NCBI GenBank assembly: GCA_902794405.1
Contig: CADBHI010000002.1
Span: forward strand, 16,692-80,691
Direction of reading: 5' to 3'
Source: an uncultured Prevotellaceae bacterium
Lineage (GTDB): Bacteria > Bacteroidota > Bacteroidia > Bacteroidales > Bacteroidaceae
Length of the DNA: 64,000 nucleotides
The notes under the pieces were generated by a model, which saw only the letters and a program-made list of their open reading frames with translations, did not search any database and had not been told where the DNA came from. Below, piece after piece: positions 44,113 to 51,831 of the stretch. The translations under genes and the position numbers were made by a program. Every line of letters starts with the position of its first letter. Position 1 is the first letter of the stretch.

Positions 44113-45603
44113 ATGGCAAACAGATATTTGTTGGGTTTTGATGTCGGCAGTTCTTCTGTCAAGGCATCGTTAGTTAACGCCGATAGTGGCAAGTGTGTGG
44201 CTTCAGCTTTCTACCCTGAGAAGGAAGCTCCTATTATGGCGGTCAAGGCCGGATGGGCCGAGCAAGACCCCAATTCATGGTGGGAGTATGCTAAGCTGTC
44301 GCTTAAAAAGATTATGAGTGATGCCGGGGCAACAGCAGAAGACATCAAGGCCGTGGGTATTTCCTACCAGATGCATGGCCTGGTATGTGTAGATAAGAAT
44401 CTGAAGGCGCTACGTCCTTCGATTATCTGGTGTGACTCGCGTGCCGTTCCTTATGGTGAGAAGGCTTTCAAGGATCTTGGTGCTGACCAGTGCCTAAGCC
44501 ACTTGTTGAACTCACCGGGTAACTTTACGGCGGCTAAGCTGGCATGGGTGAAGGAGAACGAGCCCGACCTATATAATAAAATATATAAGGTGATGCTGCC
44601 GGGTGACTATCTGGCTATGCGTCTGAGCGGAGTGGCTAATACAACGGTCAGTGGACTTTCTGAGGGTATGTTCTGGGACTTCAAGGAGAACCAGCCTGCT
44701 AAGTTCCTGCTTGACTACTATGGCTTTGACAGCTCTCTGATAGCTGACATTGTGCCCACCTTTGCCGTTCAGAGCGAAGTTTGTGCCGAGGCTGCCGCTG
44801 AGTTGGGCCTGAAGGCTGGTACACCGATTACCTATCGTGGTGGCGACCAGCCCAATAATGCCTTGTCGTTAAACGTGCTGAATCCAGGTGAGATAGCTGC
44901 TACCGCTGGTACGTCGGGCGTTGTCTACGGCGTGCTGGGCGAGGTGAACTACGACAAGCAGAGCCGTGTTAATACCTTTGCTCATGTGAATCATACTGCT
45001 GAGCAGACGCGTTTGGGTGTCCTGCTGTGCATCAACGGTACGGGTATTCTCAATGCTTGGGTACACCGCAATATCACGCCGGACATCTCCTACGCCGAGA
45101 TGAACGACCTGGCTGCTCAGGCTCCTATCGGCAGTGAGGGTGTGACCATTATTCCATTTGGCAACGGTGCTGAGCGTGTGTTGGAGAATCAGGAAATCGG
45201 TTGCTCCATCAACGGTCTGAACTTCAACAAACATTCGAAGGCACACATTGTCCGTGCTGCTCAGGAGGGTATTGTCTTCTCGTTCTGCTATGGAATGGAG
45301 ATTATGCAGCAGATGGGTATGGATATCAAGAAGATACATGCCGGCAAGGCTAACATGTTCCTTTCGCCCCTGTTCCGTAATACGCTGGCTGGCGTCAGCG
45401 GTGCAACCATCGAGCTGTATGATACCGATGGTTCTGTTGGTGCTGCCAAGGGTGCCGGTATGGGTGCAGGCATCTATAAGGACAACAACGAGGCCTTTGC
45501 AACACTTGACAAGTTAGAGGTGATTGAGCCGGATGCCAAGAACCGCGATGCTTACAAGAATGCCTATGAGGCTTGGAAGGAAACTTTGAATAACCGTTTA
45601 TAA
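44113..45603 (+). CDS. xylB: Xylulokinase
   Basis: 496-residue FGGY kinase that phosphorylates D-xylulose to xylulose 5-phosphate. Motifs: phosphate-1 loop GFDVGSSSVK (residues 7-16), substrate-side SYQMHGLVCV, catalytic Asp in YRGGDQPNNAL, adenosine site AATAGTSGVVYG, and C-terminal GVSGATIELYDTDGSVGAA. Length and the downstream xylA, 21 bp away, fit xylulokinase. No clear TAnnTTTG promoter precedes it, and no regulator or transporter gene is adjacent. Confidence 0.94.
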   Translation: MANRYLLGFDVGSSSVKASLVNADSGKCVASAFYPEKEAPIMAVKAGWAEQDPNSWWEYAKLSLKKIMSDAGATAEDIKAVGISYQMHGLVCVDKNLKALRPSIIWCDSRAVPYGEKAFKDLGADQCLSHLLNSPGNFTAAKLAWVKENEPDLYNKIYKVMLPGDYLAMRLSGVANTTVSGLSEGMFWDFKENQPAKFLLDYYGFDSSLIADIVPTFAVQSEVCAEAAAELGLKAGTPITYRGGDQPNNALSLNVLNPGEIAATAGTSGVVYGVLGEVNYDKQSRVNTFAHVNHTAEQTRLGVLLCINGTGILNAWVHRNITPDISYAEMNDLAAQAPIGSEGVTIIPFGNGAERVLENQEIGCSINGLNFNKHSKAHIVRAAQEGIVFSFCYGMEIMQQMGMDIKKIHAGKANMFLSPLFRNTLAGVSGATIELYDTDGSVGAAKGAGMGAGIYKDNNEAFATLDKLEVIEPDAKNRDAYKNAYEAWKETLNNRL

Positions 45604-45624
45604 ACATTTAATAACTAAATAATT

Positions 45625-46944
45625 ATGGCTAAAGAGTATTTTCCGTTTACCGGTAAGATTCCTTTCGAGGGAAAGGACAGTAAGAACGTAATGGCTTTCC
45701 ACTATTACGAGCCTGAGAAGGTCGTGATGGGAAAGAAAATGAAGGATTGGCTGAAGTTTGCTATGGCTTGGTGGCATACACTTGGCGGTGCCAGCGCAGA
45801 CCAGTTTGGCGGTCAGACGCGTAGCTACGAGTGGGACAAGGCTGCTGATGCCGTTCAGCGCGCTAAAGATAAGATGGATGCTGGTTTCGAAATAATGGAT
45901 AAGCTCGGCATCGAATATTTCTGCTTCCACGATGTTGACCTCGTTGAAGAGGCTGATACCATTGCTGAGTACGAGGAGCGCATGAAGGCTATCACCGATT
46001 ACGCTCAGGAGAAGATGAAGCAGTTCCCCAACATCAAGCTGCTTTGGGGGACGGCTAACGTGTTTGGTAACAAGCGCTATGCCAACGGTGCCAGCACCAA
46101 TCCCGACTTCGACGTTGTAGCTCGTGCTATCGTTCAGATTAAGAATGCTATCGACGCCACTATCAAGCTTGGTGGTACCAACTACGTGTTCTGGGGTGGT
46201 CGTGAGGGCTATATGAGCCTGCTGAATACCGACCAGAAGCGCGAGAAGGAGCACATGGCCACCATGCTGACGATGGCTCGTGACTATGCTCGTAGCAAGG
46301 GCTTCAAGGGAACGTTCCTCATCGAACCGAAGCCGATGGAGCCTTCCAAGCATCAGTATGATGTTGACACAGAGACCGTTATCGGCTTCCTTAAGGCTCA
46401 TGGTTTGGACAAGGACTTCAAGGTGAACATCGAGGTGAACCATGCTACACTCGCCGGCCACACCTTCGAGCATGAGCTGGCTTGCGCCGTAGACGCAGGC
46501 ATGCTGGGCTCTATCGACGCCAACCGCGGTGACGCTCAGAACGGTTGGGATACTGACCAGTTCCCCATCGACAACTTCGAGCTAACACAGGCCATGATGG
46601 AAATCATCCGCAATGGAGGTCTCGGCAATGGCGGTACCAACTTCGATGCTAAGATTCGTCGTAACAGTACCGATCTCGAGGATCTGTTCATCGCTCATAT
46701 CAGCGGTATGGACGCAATGGCTCGCGCCCTGATGAACGCTGCCGACATCCTTGAGAACTCTGAGCTGCCCGCCATGAAGAAGGCTCGTTACGCAAGCTTC
46801 GATCAGGGTATTGGTAAGGACTTCGAGGATGGTAAGCTCACCCTCGAGCAGGTCTACGAGTATGGTAAGAAGGTAGAGGAACCGAAACAAACCTCTGGCA
46901 AGCAGGAGAAGTACGAGACCATCGTCGCTCTCTATGCAAAATAA
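45625..46944 (+). CDS. xylA: Xylose isomerase
   Basis: 439 residues; converts D-xylose to D-xylulose using two divalent metals. All signatures are present: CFHDVDLVEE (catalytic His), VFWGGREGYMSLLNTD, FLIEPKPMEPSKHQYD, NIEVNHATLAGHTFEHEL (metal ligands), SIDANRGDAQNGWDTDQFP and GGTNFDAKIRRNS. The class II (long, about 440-residue) form usual in Bacteroidetes. In an operon with xylB upstream; a hairpin terminator follows. Confidence 0.97.
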   Translation: MAKEYFPFTGKIPFEGKDSKNVMAFHYYEPEKVVMGKKMKDWLKFAMAWWHTLGGASADQFGGQTRSYEWDKAADAVQRAKDKMDAGFEIMDKLGIEYFCFHDVDLVEEADTIAEYEERMKAITDYAQEKMKQFPNIKLLWGTANVFGNKRYANGASTNPDFDVVARAIVQIKNAIDATIKLGGTNYVFWGGREGYMSLLNTDQKREKEHMATMLTMARDYARSKGFKGTFLIEPKPMEPSKHQYDVDTETVIGFLKAHGLDKDFKVNIEVNHATLAGHTFEHELACAVDAGMLGSIDANRGDAQNGWDTDQFPIDNFELTQAMMEIIRNGGLGNGGTNFDAKIRRNSTDLEDLFIAHISGMDAMARALMNAADILENSELPAMKKARYASFDQGIGKDFEDGKLTLEQVYEYGKKVEEPKQTSGKQEKYETIVALYAK

Positions 46945-46965
46945 ACCGTCTGCATCCAAAAAAAG

Positions 46966-46997
46966 AAATCCCCGGAAGCGTTTGCCTCTGGGGATTT
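46966..46997 (+). terminator. Rho-independent terminator between xylA and fabG (bidirectional)
   Basis: AAATCCCC (46966-46973) pairs with GGGGATTT (46990-46997), with A-rich sequence before and T-rich after, so it can serve both convergent operons. Confidence 0.85.
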
Positions 46998-47022
46998 TTT
47001 TAATATTTGCTAATGTGATAGT

Positions 47023-47760
47023 TTACATGTTCATGCCACCATCAACCTGGATTACCTGGCCGCTGACGTAGCTCGACATGTCGGAAGCGAGGAAGGTGGC
47101 TACATTGGCGATATCCTCTACCTGACCACCGCGACGAAGAGGAATCTTCTGCTTCCACTGTTCACGAATCTCGTCTGACAGCTGGGCAGTCATGGCCGTT
47201 TCAATGAAGCCTGGAGCAATAGCATTGGCACGAATACCCTTGGGACCCATCTCCTGACCGATAGACTTGGCCAATGCAATCAGACCAGCTTTCGATGCTG
47301 CGTAGTTAGCCTGTCCGGCATTGCCGTGAACACCTACGACAGAGGCCATATTGATGATGCTACCGCCACGCTGGCGCATCATGACGGGAACGCAAGCATG
47401 GATGAAGTTGAAGGCCGACTTCAGGTTGACGGCAATCACAGCATCCCACTGTTGCTCTGTCATGCGCAGCATCAGACCGTCCTTGGTGATACCAGCATTG
47501 TTAACCAGAATGTCAATAGCTCCGAACTCTTCCTTCACAGTCTTCACCACTTCTTCCGTCTGAGCGAAGTCAGCTGCGTTCGAAGCATAGCTCTTGGCCT
47601 TTACGCCTTTAGCGGCAATTTCCTTTTCTGTCTCTTCGTTTACTTCGAGGTCAGTGAATGCAATGTTAGCACCTTCCTCAGCAAATTTCAGCGCGATAGC
47701 TTTTCCGATACCGCGTGCAGCACCAGTAATCAGCGCTGTCTTACCTTCTAATAATCCCAT
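47023..47760 (-). CDS. fabG: 3-oxoacyl-[acyl-carrier-protein] reductase
   Basis: 245-residue short-chain dehydrogenase that reduces 3-oxoacyl-ACP with NADPH in fatty-acid elongation. Cofactor motif TGAARGIGKA (residues 11-20), NNAG in ILVNNAGITKDG, catalytic Ser in NMASVVG, Y-x3-K in YAASKAGLIAL and SYVSGQVIQVDGGMNM at the C-terminus. Shares the operon of the TetR gene 26 bp upstream, a common Bacteroidales pairing. Confidence 0.93.
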   Translation of the reverse strand: MGLLEGKTALITGAARGIGKAIALKFAEEGANIAFTDLEVNEETEKEIAAKGVKAKSYASNAADFAQTEEVVKTVKEEFGAIDILVNNAGITKDGLMLRMTEQQWDAVIAVNLKSAFNFIHACVPVMMRQRGGSIINMASVVGVHGNAGQANYAASKAGLIALAKSIGQEMGPKGIRANAIAPGFIETAMTAQLSDEIREQWKQKIPLRRGGQVEDIANVATFLASDMSSYVSGQVIQVDGGMNM

Positions 47761-47786
47761 TTTTCTGTTATTATAAAAATTAGTTG

Positions 47787-48380
47787 TTATTTCCTGTTCA
47801 GTTTTCCCAAGGCACCGTACACCACTTTTGCCACTTGCGGCTTGGTGGCTTCTTCGGTCATGCCGTGAGCTATGCGACCATAGATATATGGTACTTCAAG
47901 ACCTTTGATACAATAGTGCGTGATGTCTGCCACAAGGTCGACGTTGTCAATGTCGAACTCACCATCTTCTTTACCTTCGGCATAAACCTTGCGGAAGAGT
48001 TTGATTTCCTCATCGTCAAAGTTCTTGCGCACTTTCTCCACCATCCAGATATTGCGGAAAAATTCTGCACGCAGGTTCCCGTTGCGCACAACCGTCTCAC
48101 GAATCATGTTAAGGTGGGTGTAAATGAGCTCAATCACTTTGTCTTGTGGCCTGATTTTCTTGGCTGCTACCTCGTCGAGTTTGTCGCTTAGCCGTTCCAG
48201 TTCACTTTCAATCACGGCGTAGTAGATTTCCTCTTTCGACTTGAAATAGGTATAAAGCGTACGGCGCCCCTTTCCAGATGAAACGGCAATATCGTTCATC
48301 GTCGTGTTTTCAAGCCCTTTTTTGGCGAACAGCTGACGGGCTACATCAACCAATAGTTGTCTCGTCTTTGATATTGACAT
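47787..48380 (-). CDS. TetR/AcrR-family transcriptional regulator
   Basis: 197 residues from the ATG at 48380 (MSISKTRQLLVDVARQLFAK); an ATG four codons upstream is possible. The N-terminal HTH reads FAKKGLENTTMNDIAVSSGKG, then RRTLYTYFKSKEEIYYAVIE, the standard TetR domain. The rest is a helical ligand-binding domain. It heads an operon with fabG. A palindrome TTGCACA-N12-TGTGCAA overlaps its -7 box, consistent with autoregulation, perhaps in response to an acyl-chain ligand (inference). Confidence 0.9.
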   Translation of the reverse strand: MSISKTRQLLVDVARQLFAKKGLENTTMNDIAVSSGKGRRTLYTYFKSKEEIYYAVIESELERLSDKLDEVAAKKIRPQDKVIELIYTHLNMIRETVVRNGNLRAEFFRNIWMVEKVRKNFDDEEIKLFRKVYAEGKEDGEFDIDNVDLVADITHYCIKGLEVPYIYGRIAHGMTEEATKPQVAKVVYGALGKLNRK

Positions 48381-48384
48381 ATTA

Positions 48385-48410
48385 TTGCACATTGACTATA
48401 TCGTGTGCAA
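48385..48410. promoter_or_regulatory. Candidate TetR operator
   Basis: TTGCACA (48385-48391) and TGTGCAA (48404-48410) form a perfect inverted repeat with a 12-base spacer, covering the region between the -7 box and the TetR start codon. Confidence 0.5.
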
Positions 48411-48439
48411 AATTACGTCTTTTATTTGAATTGACCAAA
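48408..48439 (-). promoter_or_regulatory. Promoter of the tetR-fabG operon
   Basis: Minus strand TTTG (48436-48439), 20 bases, TAATTTTG (48408-48415). Full consensus match; faces away from the tRNA-fMet promoter 16 bases on. Confidence 0.7.
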
Positions 48440-48454
48440 AAAATATGAGGAAAA

Positions 48455-48486
48455 TTTGCAAGATTCAGAAAAAAGTAGTACCTTTG
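48455..48486 (+). promoter_or_regulatory. Promoter of tRNA-fMet
   Basis: TTTG (48455-48458), 20 bases, TACCTTTG (48479-48486). The bases from AAAGT through GCACCCGCAAA are the same as at the tRNA-Phe promoter but for one change. Confidence 0.75.
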
Positions 48487-48521
48487 CACCCGCAAATGGG
48501 AGAGTGCCCTCTGATTAACAT

Positions 48522-48594
48522 CGCGGAGTGGAGCAGTTGGTAGCTCGCCAGGCTCATAACCTGGAGGTCGCACGTTCGAATCCTGCCTCCGCAA
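48522..48594 (+). tRNA. tRNA-fMet (CAT), initiator type
   Basis: 73-nt cloverleaf without encoded CCA. Anticodon CAT in loop CTCATAA. Initiator marks: C1-A72 mismatch (5' CGCGGAG with 3' CTCCGCA), A11-T24 pair. The anticodon stem is CCAGG/CCTGG, so one of the three G-C pairs common to initiators is A-T here. The T stem GCACG/CCTGC has a C-C mismatch. Confidence 0.9.
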
Positions 48595-48675
48595 CTCTTG
48601 AAGCTCAAGTCGTTGACTTGGGCTTCTTTCGTTATATGGAAGCAGAATCCTTCACGTGCTCCCGGTCGACGTTTA

Positions 48676-49479
48676 TTATGCGCGATAGCGTAGTTCCCAA
48701 AACGCGACAGCTGACGCTGCAGCAACGTTTAGCGAATCAACATGGTGCTTCATGGGTATTTTTACCACATAATTACATGAACTGATGGTACTTTGGGCTA
48801 ATCCGTCACCCTCGGTTCCCATAACGATGGCCATTCGTTCTATGGTTTTCAGTATGGGATTGTCAAGAGAGATAGCATTATCAGACAAGGCCATAGCTAC
48901 GGTTTGGAATCCCAAGTCGTTGAGACTGCTGACGGGAGCGTCTAACCAAGTCCAGGGAACCAAGAATACGGAACCCATGGAAACACGTACGGCTCGACGG
49001 TTGAGTGGGTCGCATGAACTGCGTGTCAATAGTACGGCGTCAATACCCAAGGCTGCGGCCGAGCGGAAGATGGCTCCGATGTTGGTGGTGTCTACCACAC
49101 CGTCGATGACCACCACACGGCTGGCATCGCTACATACCTTTTCAAGAGGGAGTGGGGCAGGGCGACGCATGGCGCAGAGTACTCCGCGAGTTAGCGTGTA
49201 TCCCGTCAGCTGTTCGAGTAGTGGTCTGTCACCCGTATAAACAGGAATGTCGCCGCAACGCGTAATCAGCACTTGGGCATCGCCCTCAATGTGACGCCGT
49301 TCACAGAGCAGGGCCGTAGGCTCGTAGCCAGCGTCGAGTGCCACGTTGATGACTTTCGGACTTTCGGCAATGAAAATGCCTTTTTCCGGTTCCACTCGAT
49401 TGCGAAGTTGAGCCTCAGTTAGCGTGCTGAATACCTCAACTCCTGGTGCTGTTAGTGATGATATCTCGATGATTGCCAT
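48676..49479 (-). CDS. SpoU/TrmH-family RNA 2'-O-methyltransferase
   Basis: 267 residues from ATG 49479 (MAIIEISSLTAPGVEVFSTL); an upstream TTG start at 49494 would lie inside the -7 box. The N-terminal substrate-binding part (GIFIAESPKVINVALDAGY) precedes the SPOUT knot domain: VVVIDGVVDTTNIGAIFRSA, AVLLTRSSCDPLNRRAVRVS, and IVMGTEGDGL, then KIPMKHHVDSLNVAAASAVA. Uses S-adenosylmethionine to 2'-O-methylate rRNA or tRNA; target not known. Divergent from the 49669 regulator. Confidence 0.9.
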   Translation of the reverse strand: MAIIEISSLTAPGVEVFSTLTEAQLRNRVEPEKGIFIAESPKVINVALDAGYEPTALLCERRHIEGDAQVLITRCGDIPVYTGDRPLLEQLTGYTLTRGVLCAMRRPAPLPLEKVCSDASRVVVIDGVVDTTNIGAIFRSAAALGIDAVLLTRSSCDPLNRRAVRVSMGSVFLVPWTWLDAPVSSLNDLGFQTVAMALSDNAISLDNPILKTIERMAIVMGTEGDGLAQSTISSCNYVVKIPMKHHVDSLNVAAASAVAFWELRYRA

Positions 49480-49491
49480 TCTTTTTTCGTG

Positions 49492-49499
49492 CAAAGTTA
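49492..49499 (-). promoter_or_regulatory. -7 box of the RNA methyltransferase gene
   Basis: Minus strand TAACTTTG, exact to TAnnTTTG, ending 12 bases before ATG 49479. Confidence 0.5.
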
Positions 49500-49578
49500 C
49501 GCATTATTTCCATAAAACAGATATAAAAAGCTTGTAAAATTCATGGAAATACTACAATAACCTCCTGTTTTTCCCTAT

Positions 49579-49625
49579 TTGCAAACTATTGCAAACTGAA
49601 AAAACGATTGCAAACAATTGCGAAC
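49579..49625 (+). repeat. Four direct repeats of TTGCAAAC
   Basis: TTGCAAAC at 49579, 49589 and 49608, and TTGCGAAC at 49618. Two pairs, each with a 10-base step (one helical turn), placed 33-80 bases before the -7 box at 49657. The pattern suggests an activator or repressor binding site. Confidence 0.7.
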
Positions 49626-49656
49626 GAAAAAGCTTGGCAGATATTTTTTTTCTTTG

Positions 49657-49664
49657 TATCTTTG
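49657..49664 (+). promoter_or_regulatory. -7 box of the HTH-NfeD-SPFH operon
   Basis: TATCTTTG, exact; the ATG at 49669 is four bases further, so the transcript is leaderless or almost so. Confidence 0.5.
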
Positions 49665-49668
49665 CACT

Positions 49669-50316
49669 ATGATTTACGAGATTATCATAGGAATCCTGAT
49701 TTATGCCGTTCTGTTTGTTGTGACGGTGCAGAGCAGTCGCCGAAAGGTACTGGCCTTGCAGGAGCGTATTGACAAAGTACATGCCCTGCAAGAGTTACAG
49801 CAGGCACAGAGCCAACAAAGCATCAGCCGCAACGAGGCCAGAATACGTGAGCTGGAGACCCTGCTTCAGAAACTCGGCGACGAGAACTCGTTGCTACGCT
49901 TGGAACTGGAGGAGAAGAAGGAGACGCTCTATTATAATAATAAGGTGGCGATGATTGAGAACGAGAAACGCCAGCAGGCCGAGACAGTCATCTTCTCGTC
50001 GGCCGTCTATTGTCAGATACAGGAAAGCCTGAATGCCGGACGCAGTCTGCCGCATCATGTATGGGCAGAGTTGGCCGAGGTTGTCAACAGCGTCTATTCC
50101 GGATTCACCGAGAAGCTGTACAGTCTGTATCGGATGACAGAACAGGACTATCACGTCAGCCTGCTGATCAAGGTGAGATTCCAGCCCAAAGACATTGCGC
50201 TGCTAACGGCTCACTCAAAAGAGAGCGTGGCTTCTACCCGTAGCCGGCTGTATCAGAAGGTGTTTGGACGTAAGGGATCTTCGAAAGATTGGGATGATTT
50301 TGTTTTATCACTTTAA
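49669..50316 (+). CDS. Membrane-anchored coiled-coil protein with C-terminal helix-turn-helix
   Basis: 215 residues from ATG 49669 (MIYEIIIGILIYAVLFVVTV); a TTG start 17 codons earlier would cross the -7 box. One transmembrane helix (2-22), a coiled coil (about 25-115, rich in E, Q, R), then a LuxR/SpoIIE-type HTH region (SLLIKVRFQPKDIALLTAHS, then KESVASTRSRLYQKVFG). It resembles the C-terminal half of Bacteroidetes TPR-HTH regulators but lacks the TPR sensor. First gene before nfeD and the SPFH gene. Role unknown; membrane or envelope stress sensing is a guess. Confidence 0.7.
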   Translation: MIYEIIIGILIYAVLFVVTVQSSRRKVLALQERIDKVHALQELQQAQSQQSISRNEARIRELETLLQKLGDENSLLRLELEEKKETLYYNNKVAMIENEKRQQAETVIFSSAVYCQIQESLNAGRSLPHHVWAELAEVVNSVYSGFTEKLYSLYRMTEQDYHVSLLIKVRFQPKDIALLTAHSKESVASTRSRLYQKVFGRKGSSKDWDDFVLSL

Positions 50317-50329
50317 AATATAATAAGGT

Positions 50330-50785
50330 ATGATGGATTACTTAGCACAGAATTTATGGCAGCTGTGGGCCGTTGTGGCCGTGATTTGCCTGATTATGGA
50401 GTTGACGGCAGGTGACTTCTTCATTATCTGCTTCTCCATTGGAGCTTTCTTTGCAGCCATTGTGGCGGCGTTAGGCGGTGGCATCTATCTGCAATTGGTG
50501 GCTTTTGCCGTGTTTACGCTCATCAGCCTTTTCTGGGTGAGGCCTTTTGCCAAACGCTACCTCCACAAGGGCGAGGACACTCGCGTCAGCAATGCTGATG
50601 CCCTCATGGGACGCCAGGGCAGGGTAGTGGAAACTGTCAAGGCCGACGGCTTTGGCCGTGTTCAGATCGACGGCGACATCTGGAAGGCAGTGACCAACGA
50701 GGCTCAGGACATTACCTCGGGTACGAACGTTCGTGTAGTAGGGCGTGAGAGCACTATTATTACTGTAGAAACCATTATCAATTAA
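50330..50785 (+). CDS. NfeD-family membrane protein
   Basis: 151 residues, short NfeD1b type. Two or three membrane helices (WAVVAVICLIMELTAGDFFI, LQLVAFAVFTLISLFWV) followed by an OB-fold domain (ALMGRQGRVVETVKADGFGR, then GTNVRVVGRESTIITVE). These work with SPFH proteins, here encoded 21 bp downstream, to organise membrane microdomains. Follows the HTH gene by 13 bp. Confidence 0.9.
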   Translation: MMDYLAQNLWQLWAVVAVICLIMELTAGDFFIICFSIGAFFAAIVAALGGGIYLQLVAFAVFTLISLFWVRPFAKRYLHKGEDTRVSNADALMGRQGRVVETVKADGFGRVQIDGDIWKAVTNEAQDITSGTNVRVVGRESTIITVETIIN

Positions 50786-50806
50786 TAAACAATTAACAAT
50801 TAAATC

Positions 50807-51760
50807 ATGTACATTATGACTTACATTCTGATTACCATTATCGTGTGTGTGGTGATATTCGCCAAGATGGCACTGGTGATTATCCCTCAGTCGGAAACCA
50901 AAATTGTGGAGCGTTTAGGTCGCTATTATGCCACGCTCCAGCCGGGTATTAACATCATTATTCCTTTCATCGACAGGGCCAAGTCTATCGTGGTGCTCAA
51001 CCATGGACGCTACCAGTATTCGACCACTATTGATCTGCGCGAACAGGTCTATGACTTCCCGAAGCAGAACGTGATTACAAAGGATAACGTGCAGACCGAG
51101 ATCAATGCGCTGCTCTACTTCCAGATTGTCGACCCCTTCAAGGCTACCTACGAAATCAACAATCTGCCCAACGCCATCGAGAAGCTGACGCAGACCACCC
51201 TGCGTAACATCATCGGTGAACTGGAGCTCGACGAGACACTGACCTCGCGCGATACCATTAATAAGAAACTCTCGGCCGTGCTCGACGATGCCACCGACAA
51301 GTGGGGTGTCAAGGTGAACCGTGTAGAGCTGCAGGATATCACGCCTCCCGACTCTGTACTGACGGCTATGGAGAAGCAGATGCAGGCCGAGCGTAACAAG
51401 CGTGCCCAGATTCTGACCTCTGAGGGACAGAAGGCTGCCGAGATTCTGGCTTCCGAGGGTGAGCGCACGGCTATTGTCAACAAGGCTGAGGCTGCTAAGG
51501 AACAGGCCATTCTTCAGGCTGAGGGTGAAGCTCAGGCTCGTATCCGCAAGGCCGAGGCCGAGGCAAAGGCTATCGAGTTGATTACCGAGGCTGTAGGCAA
51601 ATCGACCAACCCTGCTAACTATCTGCTGGCTCAGAAGTATATTCAGATGATGCAGGAACTGGCTGAGGGTGACAAGACCAAGACTGTCTACCTGCCTTAT
51701 GAGGCCACCAACCTCCTAGGGTCTATCGGTGGCATCAAGGAATTGTTCAAGGCTGAATAA
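50807..51760 (+). CDS. SPFH/Band 7 (paraslipin/stomatin-like) membrane protein
   Basis: 317 residues. N-terminal membrane helix (YILITIIVCVVIFAKMALVI), Band 7 core (ETKIVERLGRYYATLQPGIN, ITKDNVQTEINALLYFQIVD, RNIIGELELDETLTSRDTIN), then a long Ala/Glu coiled coil (about 195-265) and the conserved tail LLGSIGGIKELF. Forms oligomers at the membrane with its NfeD partner encoded just upstream. A hairpin terminator follows. Confidence 0.93.
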   Translation: MYIMTYILITIIVCVVIFAKMALVIIPQSETKIVERLGRYYATLQPGINIIIPFIDRAKSIVVLNHGRYQYSTTIDLREQVYDFPKQNVITKDNVQTEINALLYFQIVDPFKATYEINNLPNAIEKLTQTTLRNIIGELELDETLTSRDTINKKLSAVLDDATDKWGVKVNRVELQDITPPDSVLTAMEKQMQAERNKRAQILTSEGQKAAEILASEGERTAIVNKAEAAKEQAILQAEGEAQARIRKAEAEAKAIELITEAVGKSTNPANYLLAQKYIQMMQELAEGDKTKTVYLPYEATNLLGSIGGIKELFKAE

Positions 51761-51781
51761 TCTGTTGAGATAGAATAAAAA

Positions 51782-51810
51782 ACTCCCGCCGGACAGGTTT
51801 CGGCGGGAGT
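51782..51810 (+). terminator. Rho-independent terminator between SPFH and FGGY kinase genes (bidirectional)
   Basis: ACTCCCGCCG (51782-51791) pairs with CGGCGGGAGT (51801-51810), followed by ATTTTGTTT; A-tract on the other side. Confidence 0.85.
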
Positions 51811-51831
51811 ATTTTGTTTGGCGGCTAATGA

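Noticed and set aside
45598-46473. Long open frame antisense to xylA
   Set aside because: It mirrors the strongly biased codons of xylA, has no recognisable domain, and xylA is intact on the plus strand.
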